A DNA stretch of 64,000 bases, taken from assembly GCA_016207825.1 (NCBI GenBank), contig JACQZI010000007.1:62001-126000 (forward strand), in the 5' to 3' direction. The notes beneath the pieces were generated by a model that was given only the letters and a program-made list of their open reading frames with translations, made no database searches and was not told the origin of the DNA. The position numbers and the translations under genes were made by a program. Shown here one piece after another: positions 27,012-36,200 of the stretch (its first letter is position 1; every line of letters begins with the position of its first letter). Source of the DNA: Planctomycetota bacterium. GTDB taxonomy: Bacteria > Planctomycetota > MHYJ01 > JACQXL01 > JACQZI01.

Positions 27012-27581
27012 TTATTGGGCTAATAACTCTAATATATTAATAACTCGTCTATTAGGCTTTGACATGTTATTGCTATTCTTAGATTTAATATTTACATTGC
27101 TATCATCATCCGCGATGATTAATGTATATTCGTTATCGTTTTGAACAGAATCGTCAGCCAGCCTGGCTAATGCTACATCTCCTAAGGACAAGTCACGCAT
27201 GGCAATCTCAACCAAGTCAGCCAATTCTCCTTTTCCCTTAATGGCAAACTTTTTATTACCTTGCTCGTATTCCTTCAGAATCGCTTCCTGGATGCGCTGT
27301 TTCATGCCGCGCATGGTATTAATCGTTCGCTTGGTAAACCAATACGACTTCTTGGCTTTTTCCAATATGCCTTTAGGCGTTAAAATATACTGTATCTTCT
27401 TGGGCGTAAGCTGGCGCGCTTTGAGATACCCCTTCTTAATCATCTTCTTGAGGATTAAATTGGTTAACCCAAGCGAAATACCTGCCTCTTTGGCAATAAG
27501 ACGCTGGTTATAATGGCTGTTTTCTTCCAGCGACCGGATAACCTCAAATTCCTTTTCCGAAATGCCCGCTTCATCAATCAT
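27012..27581 (-). CDS. MarR-type EPS-associated transcriptional regulator
   Basis: A winged helix-turn-helix protein of about 189 aa from the ATG at 27581 (MIDEAGISEKEFEVI), or 206 aa from an ATG at 27632. The short version lines up with the EPS-associated MarR family: SLEENSHYNQRLIAKEAGISLGLTNLILKKM is the HTH, GYLKARQLTP..YILTPKGI the wing, followed by a coiled helix. The usual family length is about 105-110 residues, so this copy has an unusual ~90-residue C-terminal extension ending in a polar Asn/Asp-rich stretch and RRVINILELLAQ. It heads the nonulosonate operon and probably represses or tunes it. Palindromes at its promoter suggest autoregulation. Confidence 0.82.
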   Translation of the reverse strand: MIDEAGISEKEFEVIRSLEENSHYNQRLIAKEAGISLGLTNLILKKMIKKGYLKARQLTPKKIQYILTPKGILEKAKKSYWFTKRTINTMRGMKQRIQEAILKEYEQGNKKFAIKGKGELADLVEIAMRDLSLGDVALARLADDSVQNDNEYTLIIADDDSNVNIKSKNSNNMSKPNRRVINILELLAQ

Positions 27582-27601
27582 AACAATAAACACGCGATTA
27601 T

Positions 27602-27638
27602 GTTCAATCTGTGAACCATTTTGTTCAACCATTGAACA
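27602..27638 (-). promoter_or_regulatory. two palindromic operator-like sites at the regulator promoter
   Basis: Two inverted repeats lie 21 bp apart: GTTCA-N5-TGAAC at 27602-27616 and the perfect TGTTCAA-N3-TTGAACA at 27622-27638. The second touches the -10 element and covers the expected transcription start. This is where an autorepressor would sit, with both sites on the same helix face. The bound protein is inferred to be the adjacent MarR-type regulator. Similar TTCA repeats at 29.7 and 30.2 kb are not palindromic and look unrelated. Confidence 0.6.
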
Positions 27639-27665
27639 TTATACTCATAATCTGTATTATGTCAA
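27638..27665 (-). promoter_or_regulatory. sigma-70-type promoter of the regulator/pse operon
   Basis: Reading the minus strand, TTGACA (27665-27660) is followed after 16 bp by TATAAT (27643-27638), a perfect match to both consensus hexamers. The expected start of transcription is near 27631, so an mRNA from here either begins at the ATG at 27632 (leaderless) or carries a ~50-nt leader to the ATG at 27581. Confidence 0.75.
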
Positions 27666-27695
27666 GTAATTTTTTATTCTATATTAATATTTTTA

Positions 27696-27704
27696 TGCTA
27701 CAAT
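27696..27704 (+). promoter_or_regulatory. extended -10 promoter for the beta-propeller lipoprotein gene
   Basis: TGCTACAAT gives an extended -10 (TGnTACAAT), with no convincing -35 upstream. The expected start is about 4 nt before the ATG at 27715 and no Shine-Dalgarno sequence is visible, so a leaderless or near-leaderless transcript is possible. Confidence 0.4.
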
Positions 27705-27714
27705 CCGTTTATAT

Positions 27715-28581
27715 ATGAGAAGATTGTTATTCGCATTAATGCTGGCCTTTTCTCTCATTATACCAGCTTGCCAATCTTCAGACTGGGTTCCAGAATGGCT
27801 AAGAAGACAAATAGCCTTCTCTTCTGATAAAGACGGCGATGAGGAAATATACGTATTTGATGCGGAGAGGGAAGCGACTCATCAGCTGACGGACAATAAT
27901 TCCTATGACGAAAAAGCTTCCTGGAGCCCGGACGGCACGAAAATAGCCTTTACTTCTAACCGTGACGGTGTCAATCAAATCTATATTATGAATGCTGACG
28001 GTTCTAATCAAACACGGCTGACCCATGATAATTTTCCCTCCACACTGCCCTCTTGGAGCCCGAATGGCCAAAAAATCGCCTTCTCATCCAAGCAAAATAA
28101 TCAATATGAAATCTGTACCATAAATACAGACGGCTCGAACCAGATAAAACTGACCTCCGGCAATGGCAATAAATACGCATCGGCATGGAGCCCGGATGGC
28201 ACAAAAATCGCCTACTACCTCCACGACGAAGAAAATAGCGGGATTTATATTATGAATTCAGACGGCTCAAATCCAACACGTATCGTAGCGACACAATCAG
28301 ACGGCATCCGCCCATCATGGAACCCTGCCGGGACTAAATTAGCCTTTGATGTTAGGCAACAGGATAATATCTTTTACATATATATCATTGATGTTGCATC
28401 AGGAAAGAGCAAATTGCTTATAAAAGACGGCGTCAGGCCTGCCTGGAGCACGGATGGAATAAAAATAGCATTCCAATCCGCCCGTAGCGGAAAATACGAG
28501 ATTTATATAGTCGATATCGACGGTAATAACCAGACAAGATTAATCGAAGGATTCTCGGCTTGCTGGAATCCGGCAAAATAG
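27715..28581 (+). CDS. TolB-like WD40/PD40 beta-propeller lipoprotein
   Basis: A 288-aa exported protein. The N-terminus has basic residues, a hydrophobic core and a lipobox ending in PAC at residue 19, indicating a lipoprotein anchored after signal peptidase II. The rest is six PD40/WD40-like blades of about 42 residues with the recurring pattern WSPDGTKIAFTS..DG..QIYIMNADGSNQTRLT, as in TolB. No other Tol-Pal gene is nearby, so it is probably an independent propeller rather than TolB. It is transcribed away from the sugar operon. Its ligand is unknown. Confidence 0.85.
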   Translation: MRRLLFALMLAFSLIIPACQSSDWVPEWLRRQIAFSSDKDGDEEIYVFDAEREATHQLTDNNSYDEKASWSPDGTKIAFTSNRDGVNQIYIMNADGSNQTRLTHDNFPSTLPSWSPNGQKIAFSSKQNNQYEICTINTDGSNQIKLTSGNGNKYASAWSPDGTKIAYYLHDEENSGIYIMNSDGSNPTRIVATQSDGIRPSWNPAGTKLAFDVRQQDNIFYIYIIDVASGKSKLLIKDGVRPAWSTDGIKIAFQSARSGKYEIYIVDIDGNNQTRLIEGFSACWNPAK

Positions 28582-28583
28582 AT

Positions 28584-29705
28584 TTAGCTCACCTTATGTT
28601 TGGCAACCCACTTCCTGATTGATTGCAAAATCCTCACTGAGGTTTTTCCGTCCCAATATGATGGAATCTTCGTTTTCTTGTAATTGCGCTTTGATTTCAA
28701 TATCCGCGAGGCCGCTGAAACAATGCGCGTGGACTCTGTCCCGACCAGTTGATTAGTCCCCTGCCGCAAGGTCTCTGTCCACTCCGTCTCATCCCGCAAG
28801 GTCAGGCACGGAACATCCAGAACAGATGTCTCTTCCTGCACCCCGCCGGAATCGGTCAGGACTAAACGCGCATTCATCAATAAGTTTATGCTATCCAGAT
28901 AACTCACCGGCTCGATAATAATAATGCCCTTCTCTTCTCTCAATAACCCATCCAATTTAAACGCCTTCAACTGCTTCTTTGTCCTCGGATGTATTGGGAA
29001 AACAACCGGGATAACGCGGCTGATATCAACCAACGCCTTAACCAATCCGGTCAAGACTCTCTTATTATCCACGTTCCCGGCACGATGCATCGTCACCACT
29101 GCATAGCCATTTTTCTTAATACGCAACGATTTGGTTATTTGGGATTTCCTTACCGCGGACAAATATTGCTTTAAGGTGTCTATCATGATATTGCCAACGA
29201 CGAATATATTCTTCGCCGGAATGCCTTCGTTCTTCAGGTTTAAAACGGCGTTCTTTCCCGGCACGAAAAGCATATCCGAAAGTGAGTCTGTAATGACACG
29301 GTTAAGCTCCTCGGGCATGGTCCGGTCAAAGCTTCTCAACCCCGCCTCAATATGCGCCAGCGGGATACAAAGCTTGGCCGCCACTAACGCCCCGGCTAAG
29401 GTTGAATTGACGTCACCGACCACAACGATGACATCAGGTCGCGCTTTCAGGACCACTTTTTCCAGAGCTATCATTATCTCGCCGGTCTGAGAGGCGTGCG
29501 AACCGGAACCGATACCAAGATGGATATCCGGGCGGGGAATCTTCAAGTCATTAAAGAACACCTTGGACATGTTATAATCGTAATGCTGTCCGGTATGGAC
29601 GAGGGTGATTTTTATATCGGGAAACCCAACGGTGGCGGCTTTGATAAGCGGAGCAATCTTGATAAAATTAGGCCTGGCTCCGACCACGCATAAGAGATTG
29701 TTCAT
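28584..29705 (-). CDS. wecB: UDP-N-acetylglucosamine 2-epimerase (non-hydrolysing)
   Basis: About 373 aa from the ATG at 29705 (MNNLLCVVGARPNFIK); the frame extends eight codons further but those lie in a repeat tract. GARPNFIKIAPL, TGQHYDYNMS, VVGDVNSTLAGALVAAKL, HIEAGLRSFDRTMPEELNR and LTDSGGVQEE are the complete set of WecB motifs. It converts UDP-GlcNAc to UDP-ManNAc for surface glycan synthesis. It faces the lipoprotein gene with only 2 bp between their stops. It may serve the same glycan as the operon at 1-27 kb, but is transcribed separately. Confidence 0.94.
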   Translation of the reverse strand: MNNLLCVVGARPNFIKIAPLIKAATVGFPDIKITLVHTGQHYDYNMSKVFFNDLKIPRPDIHLGIGSGSHASQTGEIMIALEKVVLKARPDVIVVVGDVNSTLAGALVAAKLCIPLAHIEAGLRSFDRTMPEELNRVITDSLSDMLFVPGKNAVLNLKNEGIPAKNIFVVGNIMIDTLKQYLSAVRKSQITKSLRIKKNGYAVVTMHRAGNVDNKRVLTGLVKALVDISRVIPVVFPIHPRTKKQLKAFKLDGLLREEKGIIIIEPVSYLDSINLLMNARLVLTDSGGVQEETSVLDVPCLTLRDETEWTETLRQGTNQLVGTESTRIVSAASRILKSKRNYKKTKIPSYWDGKTSVRILQSIRKWVAKHKVS

Positions 29706-29773
29706 TGGTTCAATAGCTCGATAGTTCATTAGCTAATCAGTTCAACGGTTCACCAGTTCATTAGTTCAATAGA
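29701..29773. repeat. short direct-repeat tract (TTCA-based, 9-10-bp period)
   Basis: GTTCATTGG, GTTCAATAG, GTTCATTAG, GTTCAACGG, GTTCACCAG, GTTCATTAG and GTTCAATAG follow one another with small spacers between wecB and the four-helix-bundle gene. The tract covers the 5' end of the longest wecB frame. A tract of the same type, in opposite sense, lies at 30163-30232 on the other side of the four-helix-bundle gene. Confidence 0.7.
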
Positions 29774-29776
29774 CCC

Positions 29777-30151
29777 TTAATCCTGTTCGGATGATTTTAT
29801 CAGCCGTAAAGAAGATTTTATTAAGCCGCTGATAAGCTTGCTGACCGCAATCGTTTGGTTATAGGCATTATCAAAGGCTTCTTTTTCCAGATATTTCCGG
29901 TCCAATAAAACATACAAATGGCTTTGCAATTCCAAAACAGAACCCCGCGCATGTAAATAGAATGTCTTTTGGTCTTTGGATGAATACCTGCCAAACCCTT
30001 CGGCGATATTTGCCATGACAGAAACCGCTGTCCGGCGCACGTGGCGTTTTAAATCCGGGTCTTTGGTATCTGATGTAATGTCGTATGTAATGTTCATCAG
30101 TTTTCTTGCCTCCTGCCAGGCAATCAAATCCTCAAACCGTTCAATTTTCAT
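29777..30151 (-). CDS. four-helix-bundle protein (23S rRNA intervening-sequence protein family)
   Basis: A 124-aa protein. FEDLIAWQEARKLMNITYDIT, the helical RRTAVSVMANIAEGFGR signature, DQKTFYLHARGSVLELQSHL and the final DNAYNQTIAVSKLISGLIKS match the IVP/S23 four-helix-bundle family throughout, at the usual length. Members occur inside 23S rRNA intervening sequences or, as here, free-standing. Their role is unknown and they form pentamers. It is flanked on both sides by TTCA-type repeat tracts, as though the gene and tracts moved together into the rplJ-wecB space. Confidence 0.9.
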   Translation of the reverse strand: MKIERFEDLIAWQEARKLMNITYDITSDTKDPDLKRHVRRTAVSVMANIAEGFGRYSSKDQKTFYLHARGSVLELQSHLYVLLDRKYLEKEAFDNAYNQTIAVSKLISGLIKSSLRLIKSSEQD

Positions 30152-30162
30152 AGTATTGTATT

Positions 30163-30232
30163 ATGAACTTCTGAACAAATGAACTGGTAAACTTCTGCCC
30201 CATTGAACCAATGAACAATTGGACTAATGAAC
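30163..30232. repeat. short direct-repeat tract (TGAAC-based)
   Basis: Units such as TGAACTTC, TGAACAAA, TGAACTGG, TGAACCAA, TGAACAAT and TGAACTTA recur about every 9-10 bp between the four-helix-bundle gene and rplJ. They are the reverse-strand equivalent of the tract at 29701-29773, so the two tracts bracket the gene as degenerate inverted arrays. Confidence 0.7.
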
Positions 30233-30775
30233 TTATTTCTTCTTCTCCGCCAGAGCGCCGACAAGCCTTGCCATTTTCTGAGGCAGGGCATCAAGCGCCC
30301 AGGCAAGCCTGGTGAGCGGCGATTTGAATCCGCCGGCGAGCCTTCCGAGCAACGCTTCGCGCGGAGGTATGCTGGCAAGCTGGCTGACTTCCGTAGCCGA
30401 GACATAACGCCCTTCGGTATAGCCGCCGCGGAAAACGAGCATTTTACCGGCATCGGCGTTCTTGGTTTTCCATGTGACCAGGGATTTGGAAATAGTGATG
30501 GGGTCATCGGATTTGCTTCCGGGCTCTCCGTAAACCAGGGCAACCGGTCCCTGGATGATTTCCTTGGCTTTTTCCCAGCCGACATCCTGGAAAGTAAAGC
30601 TGATTACGGCGTTCTTTGCCATATTCATCTTGACGCCCTGATTACGCAGGTGGGAGCGCAAATCGCTTGCTTCGCGGGCTTTCAAGCCCTGATAATTGAC
30701 CATGACCCAGTTATTAAGGCTCTTATACTTTGAGCTTAATTCCTTAATCATCTGTTTCTTGACGACTTTTGACAT
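30233..30775 (-). CDS. rplJ: 50S ribosomal protein L10
   Basis: A 180-aa ribosomal stalk base protein. MSKVVKKQMIKELSSKYKSLNNWVMVNYQGL, AREASDLRSHLRNQGVKMNMAKNAV and the GPVALVYGEP and LLGRLAGGFKSPL blocks match L10 over its whole length. The C-terminal helix binds L7/L12 dimers. In most bacteria rplJ lies in rplKAJL-rpoBC. Here none of those genes is adjacent: pbpC is upstream and a four-helix-bundle gene downstream. It has its own promoter, and AAGGA is a good ribosome site before the start. Confidence 0.93.
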   Translation of the reverse strand: MSKVVKKQMIKELSSKYKSLNNWVMVNYQGLKAREASDLRSHLRNQGVKMNMAKNAVISFTFQDVGWEKAKEIIQGPVALVYGEPGSKSDDPITISKSLVTWKTKNADAGKMLVFRGGYTEGRYVSATEVSQLASIPPREALLGRLAGGFKSPLTRLAWALDALPQKMARLVGALAEKKK

Positions 30776-30823
30776 AAATTAATTCCTTATATAGATACTA
30801 TTTCCAGAATATTGAAAACGGAT

Positions 30824-30852
30824 AGTTTAACAAAACGGATTGAATAAGGCAA
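30824..30852 (-). promoter_or_regulatory. promoter of rplJ
   Basis: On the minus strand TTGCCT (30852-30847) and TAAACT (30829-30824) are separated by 17 bp, about 50 bp upstream of the rplJ start. The match is moderate at the -35 and good at the -10, and it supports independent expression of rplJ. Confidence 0.5.
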
Positions 30853-30877
30853 GAAAAATATTATATGCTTTATATGA

Positions 30878-33262
30878 CTACTCTTCCACCGATATGGCCA
30901 CGGAATTATTTCTCCCCTCATTATCAACACAGGTAATAGTATGACGCCCGGGCTGAAGCGGCCAAAAAAGCCTTTCTGAAACACCAGCCTGCCTATAGAA
31001 ACAACCATCTATAAACCAAAAAATATCATTGACCCCACTGGCGGCAACCACCTGAAGTTTAAGTTGTTGCGCTGAAAGCATGTTATCATTAATTAGGCTA
31101 TATTTCTGTTTATTAGGAGGTGAAATAATATGCAATCCGCCATTATCCTTAACGGTTAAACACGCTGAGAAATGAGCTGGAACACCAGTAAATTGGCCGC
31201 TTTTCGCTAACCAACTATTTATCTCCGGAGACCAAACCTCAAAAACCTTATAATGATACTTACGGCCAGACATACAATTATAACACAGCCGATTACCAGT
31301 TCCATCATCCACCATCAAACGCTGATGAACGGTGCATGTTTTATATCTCTCTTTGGCAATGACTAAACGTGATTCAACCTGCGGACAATCTTTTCCCGCC
31401 AACATTCCACTGCGAACACAAACAGGTTTAGCTCCAAAACCGGATGGCGGCTCAAACCAGGTAACGGGTTTCCCATCATATATCTGTTTAAATATTTCAA
31501 ATACAGCCGGAGCCGCTGAATTAACCGCGACTAACCCACGGCTTGGCTGGCTGGAAAAATTACCGAGCCACACTCCGACCGTATACTCCGGAGTATATCC
31601 AATAGTCCAGGCATCGCGGTGCCCGGAAGAAGTCCCTGTTTTCCAGGCGATTCTCGGCAACCGGTAAGATGAAGTGGAAACAACGGGAATATTCGGCTTA
31701 ACCAAATCGTAACCGGGCAAAGGGATAATACGTTGCGGATCGGAAAGAATATCGGCAATCAAATAAGCCGCTTCAGGTGATATTACCCATCTTTGTTGCT
31801 GAACGCCTTTCATTATCTCTGAATCTAATAAGCAATAAGGCTGATATTCCCCTAATCGCGCTAAGGATGCATATGCGTTGGTTATATCTAACAAATTTAC
31901 TTCTGCTGAACCTAAGGTCAAACCTAAACCATAATAATCAGCCGATTTAGTCAAGTTAGAAAAACCAGTCGCTTTAAGTAATTGATACAACTCTTTGCCT
32001 CCAACCCGTGTCAGTAAATGTAACGCTGGCAAATTAAGGGAACTGGTAAGCGCTTCACGGGCTGAGACCATACCTTCAAAACGATGCTCATAATTTTCCG
32101 GGTCATAATCCCGATAAGGGGTCGGCACATCAGGCAGAATCTCATCAGGAAGGCATAAACTCTTATCGAAAGCAAGCGCATAAGTAAATGGCTTAAGAGC
32201 CGAACCGGGCGAACGTGACGCAAGCGCTCCGTTAACCTGCCCGGAATGAGCCACATCAAAGAAATCATACGAGCCGACCAGCGCCCGCACCGCGCCTGTT
32301 TTATTCTCGATAACTACCACCGCGCCATTGCTTACGCCTTTTGCCTTAAGGACATCAACGGCAAAGGTGAGAGCATTTTCGGCGCTTCTTTGTATTTGCC
32401 GGTTTAATGTCGTAATAACCCGCGCGCTGGAAGTTCCCTCTACGGAACCTTTAACCAACTCGCAAAAATGAGGAGCAACAAACGGGGAAACAACCTTTTT
32501 ATCCGGAACAATCGGCTCGTTCCGCGCTTCGGCGAATTCTGATTGGGTTATCAAATCCTCATCATACATCCGCTTCAGGACATAATCCCTTCGCTCCCTG
32601 GCACGCCCAGGATATTTATCAGGCCGGAACCGGCTTGGCGAAGCCGGCAAACCGGCTAAAACAGCCGCTTCGGAAAGGGTTAACGCGCAACTCGGCTTGC
32701 CGAAATATCTTAATGACGCCGCTTCAACACCATAAATATTACTGCCGTAAGGGGCGTAATTAAGGTAATATTCCAGTATCTCATCTTTAGACAGCCTAGT
32801 TTCTACTTGCAATGCCCGGAATGTTTCGATTACCTTTGCTTTAAAGGTTCTCTCTCTGGGCCAGGTTAACCGAATCGTTTGCATAGTCAGGGTGGAAGCA
32901 CCGGATGTGCGGCGCCATTTTGTAATGTTATTCCACATGGCACGGCTGACCGCCAGCGGGTCAAATCCATGGTGCGAACGAAAACGCTTGTCCTCCACGG
33001 CAATCGTTGCCGAAGCCAAATACGGGTTCATCTGCGAAAGTTTGACCGGAAAACAATAATCCTCGCGCTCGTTAAGGTAAACCCTTAGGATATTTCCTTC
33101 ACGGTCGCAAACGATTAGACCGCCTCTATCCCGAACAAACTCTTCTTTCGGGAACGGGAAGGCAAACCAAAGAATAATGAAACTAACCACAAAAAGGATA
33201 AATAATTCCCCGGCATATTTAAGCAGCCGCCTTCTCCACTTTTTGGTCAATCTTAATTTCAT
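30878..33262 (-). CDS. pbpC: penicillin-binding protein 1C (bifunctional glycosyltransferase/transpeptidase)
   Basis: A 794-aa inner-membrane peptidoglycan synthase. An N-terminal membrane helix is followed by a GT51 domain: VEDKRFRSHHGFDPLAV has the catalytic Glu, and SGASTLTMQTIRLTW follows. The transpeptidase domain has SALK (SxxK), SSLN (SxN) and WKTGTSSG (KTG). The C-terminal ~90 residues match the PbpC-specific Ig-like domain (FWFIDGCFY..PLQPGRHTITCVDNEGR). It starts 7 bp after the alpha-2-macroglobulin gene; the same pairing occurs in E. coli (yfhM-pbpC) and suggests joint periplasmic defence and wall repair. Confidence 0.94.
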   Translation of the reverse strand: MKLRLTKKWRRRLLKYAGELFILFVVSFIILWFAFPFPKEEFVRDRGGLIVCDREGNILRVYLNEREDYCFPVKLSQMNPYLASATIAVEDKRFRSHHGFDPLAVSRAMWNNITKWRRTSGASTLTMQTIRLTWPRERTFKAKVIETFRALQVETRLSKDEILEYYLNYAPYGSNIYGVEAASLRYFGKPSCALTLSEAAVLAGLPASPSRFRPDKYPGRARERRDYVLKRMYDEDLITQSEFAEARNEPIVPDKKVVSPFVAPHFCELVKGSVEGTSSARVITTLNRQIQRSAENALTFAVDVLKAKGVSNGAVVVIENKTGAVRALVGSYDFFDVAHSGQVNGALASRSPGSALKPFTYALAFDKSLCLPDEILPDVPTPYRDYDPENYEHRFEGMVSAREALTSSLNLPALHLLTRVGGKELYQLLKATGFSNLTKSADYYGLGLTLGSAEVNLLDITNAYASLARLGEYQPYCLLDSEIMKGVQQQRWVISPEAAYLIADILSDPQRIIPLPGYDLVKPNIPVVSTSSYRLPRIAWKTGTSSGHRDAWTIGYTPEYTVGVWLGNFSSQPSRGLVAVNSAAPAVFEIFKQIYDGKPVTWFEPPSGFGAKPVCVRSGMLAGKDCPQVESRLVIAKERYKTCTVHQRLMVDDGTGNRLCYNCMSGRKYHYKVFEVWSPEINSWLAKSGQFTGVPAHFSACLTVKDNGGLHIISPPNKQKYSLINDNMLSAQQLKLQVVAASGVNDIFWFIDGCFYRQAGVSERLFWPLQPGRHTITCVDNEGRNNSVAISVEE

Positions 33263-33269
33263 AGGTTAA

Positions 33270-36200
33270 CTATTTCTTCACTTCCACGATTCCCGCGCCA
33301 TTAACGCTCTTAATTGAAGGCTGGTACATGCAAAAAGCATTTACCGGCGCCAACATGAATTTACCTGCCGTAACCGCCCGAGTAACATAGTAATAGCACA
33401 TGGATTTACTGCCCGGCAAATCGGTAAACAATATTAACCGGTCATCCCGCATTTCCACCCGGTCCGGGAAAAGTTTGTTTTCTCTTGCGGAACTCATCCA
33501 TTCCGTCTGTTCGCTGGTTACCAGGCGCGGATTCTCTATTTCCAGCCCGGCAGGCAGTGCATCAACCACGGCAACATTATCCCGGTTATCAGGTGATTCG
33601 ATAATCAATTGCACGATGACTATCTCGCCGGACTTGAATTGGCCGGGAGCAAGTTGCTTGCCATCGGTGGACAGGAAACTCCGCCGGATTTTTAATCCTT
33701 TATCATCTTCATCAACCTTTTTACTTAACGGAACTCCCTGCGCCGTCCAATAATAATAAAGCCTTCCTTCTCCTTTAACACTAACGGTAATTTCTTTGCC
33801 TCCGCCAGAAAGTATGTCCAAAGAAGGCGATTCTTTATGGGCAAATGACGCTATTTCTTTTCCATCAAACCTGACTTCGGCGGTAAAATCGTTTACTATA
33901 TTAGCCTGCGCATGCGCGTATTTCCCCAAGGCTAACAGGGCAAAGGCATTTTCCTGAGTATTATACCAACACCCGTTTTCCATCGCCTGATTCAAGCGGT
34001 TTACTAAAATAGGAATAGCTGCGCTTTCCGGCGCGGTATCTGCCAGCACGGAAAGGATTATGGCTGTTTCCCTTACCGGCGAAGCAAGTATCCCGCCTGT
34101 ATCCTGCCGTTTGCCCGGCTCAGGCACAGGCGTGCCGATTAATTCCGAAAGCGCCTTCGGCTCGCCAGCAAGCGCCAACGCAGACGCCAATTGGTAACGG
34201 GAATAAACCGGCAATTTATCCCAATAATTGCGCAGTGTTTTCATCAGGTTTATTTCCGGCTCGCCGGCCAGGGCAAGGACAAAATGCGCGTATGCCTTAA
34301 TCGATAAATTATCGCTTTCCTCATCGCGTGAAGAACGGCTCATTTTAACCAGCTCTTTCAGGTAATTAATAAGCGCCTTAAGCTCTTTTTCCGGCACGGA
34401 GTAACCGTTTTTCTTCGCCTCGACCAAAAGATGCGCTCCATAGACACTGCCCCATTCATACGGCGTAGTCCCGCCGGGCCACATGCTCAAACCGCCGTTA
34501 AAAGTCTGCATGGAAAGCAGGCGGTAGATTCCGGATTGCACGTATTCGGCTACCTCTTGCTTAATGAAACAATTCGGCATGGTTTGCTTGGCAATATCCG
34601 CCAGATAAAGCAAGGGGAAAGTGCCGGAAGCCGTTTGCTCGACGCAGCCATATGGATAATGTAAGAGGTAATTTATCGCGCCGCCCAAGCGCAAGGACGG
34701 TTGCACAGAAAAATTGAGCGTATAAGTATCCGTTCCGCTCATCAATCCTGAAGGAAACGAAAATACGGCGGATTTGCCGGCCGGGATTGAACCGCTGCCG
34801 ACAAACTGAACCGGAGGCGCCAGCGGCCTGACCGGCAACTCAGTTTCCTCTTTGAGCGTTTCACCGTTTACCTGTGCAGAAAAAGTTATATGCGACACCC
34901 CAGGCGAATCACTCGCATTAAACGTAAAATAAATAGTCTGTTGCCCGTTCGGAGGAACTATAACACTTGTTTCATTTGCTCCGGCCAAGCCTAACGGACC
35001 ATCCACGGAAATTCTTATCAAAGCCGAGGTTTCCGACGCAATATTATTATAAAGCGTTAATGGCGCGCTGAAACTATCGCCCGTGGAAAGGAAACGCGGC
35101 AGGCTGGATGAAATAATAAAGGGACGGCGAACCAGGAGATTACGGCTGTCACAACCGTATTTATCACGAGTTACGGCAACCACCATCAGGCGCAGGCTTC
35201 CGATAAATTCCGGCACATCGAAAACGATTTCACCCGTGCCGTCAGGATTTGTCTTGACGGTTCCGGACCAGAGCGCAACTGATTTTACCCGCTTGGCGTT
35301 AATCGGATTAAGCAACGACTGCATCAGACCGGGTTCACCGCTTCCGCCTTCCTCTGAATCAGAACCAACGTTCTTCTTTTCATATTCGGGCAATAACAGG
35401 GAATAAAAATCAAACATCTCGGTTGACAAACGCTTCTTGGCGAAAAAGAACGAATACGGGTCCGGGTTTTTAAAATCGGTCAAAAGGCAAATCCCTTCAT
35501 CCAGCGCGGCAATGACCACTTCAGCCTCAACGCCTTCCCCTTTTTCATTCTTAACCGTAATCGGAATGGTTAATTTCGTCAACGGCACAATTTCATTAGG
35601 GATTTCCAGGGACACTTTCAGCCGGTTGCCCGGCGCATCTACATTTAACGGGACAACGCCATAAGCCCGATGAGCCGACCAAATCCCGCCCTTTTCCACA
35701 CCTTTTACCACCGTCACCGAACAATAAACCGTAGGCGCAAAGCCTTCCCCGATGGGAATCCTAAGCTCTGCGGTGTTTCCATCCAGCTGAATGGACTGTG
35801 AAGAAAGCACCCGGTCGCTTTCCACGAAAACCAGCATCTGACCTGAACAGGGAGATTTTACCAATACCTTGGCAACTTCGCCTACTTGATATAAGCCTTT
35901 ATCCGGCACTAAATCTATCTGTTCAGGCTTCTCCATTGACCAGGCAAGATACCCTTGGGGCGAATTATAAAATTCCAAAGCGGTGACGACATTATCTTTC
36001 GGTCCGCTCACCCGCACAATATATGAACCGCTTTCTTCAGGATTGAGCGTAAATTCAATTTTACCATCATCAGTAGTTATCATTTGGGGCTTGCCGACAT
36101 CAACTTCCGTCCGCACGGATTCGTAACGATACCGATCACCGGAAGATTTCTTAAGCACGGTATTCCAAACGACCTTTTTCAAAACAATGTTAAGCGCCTT

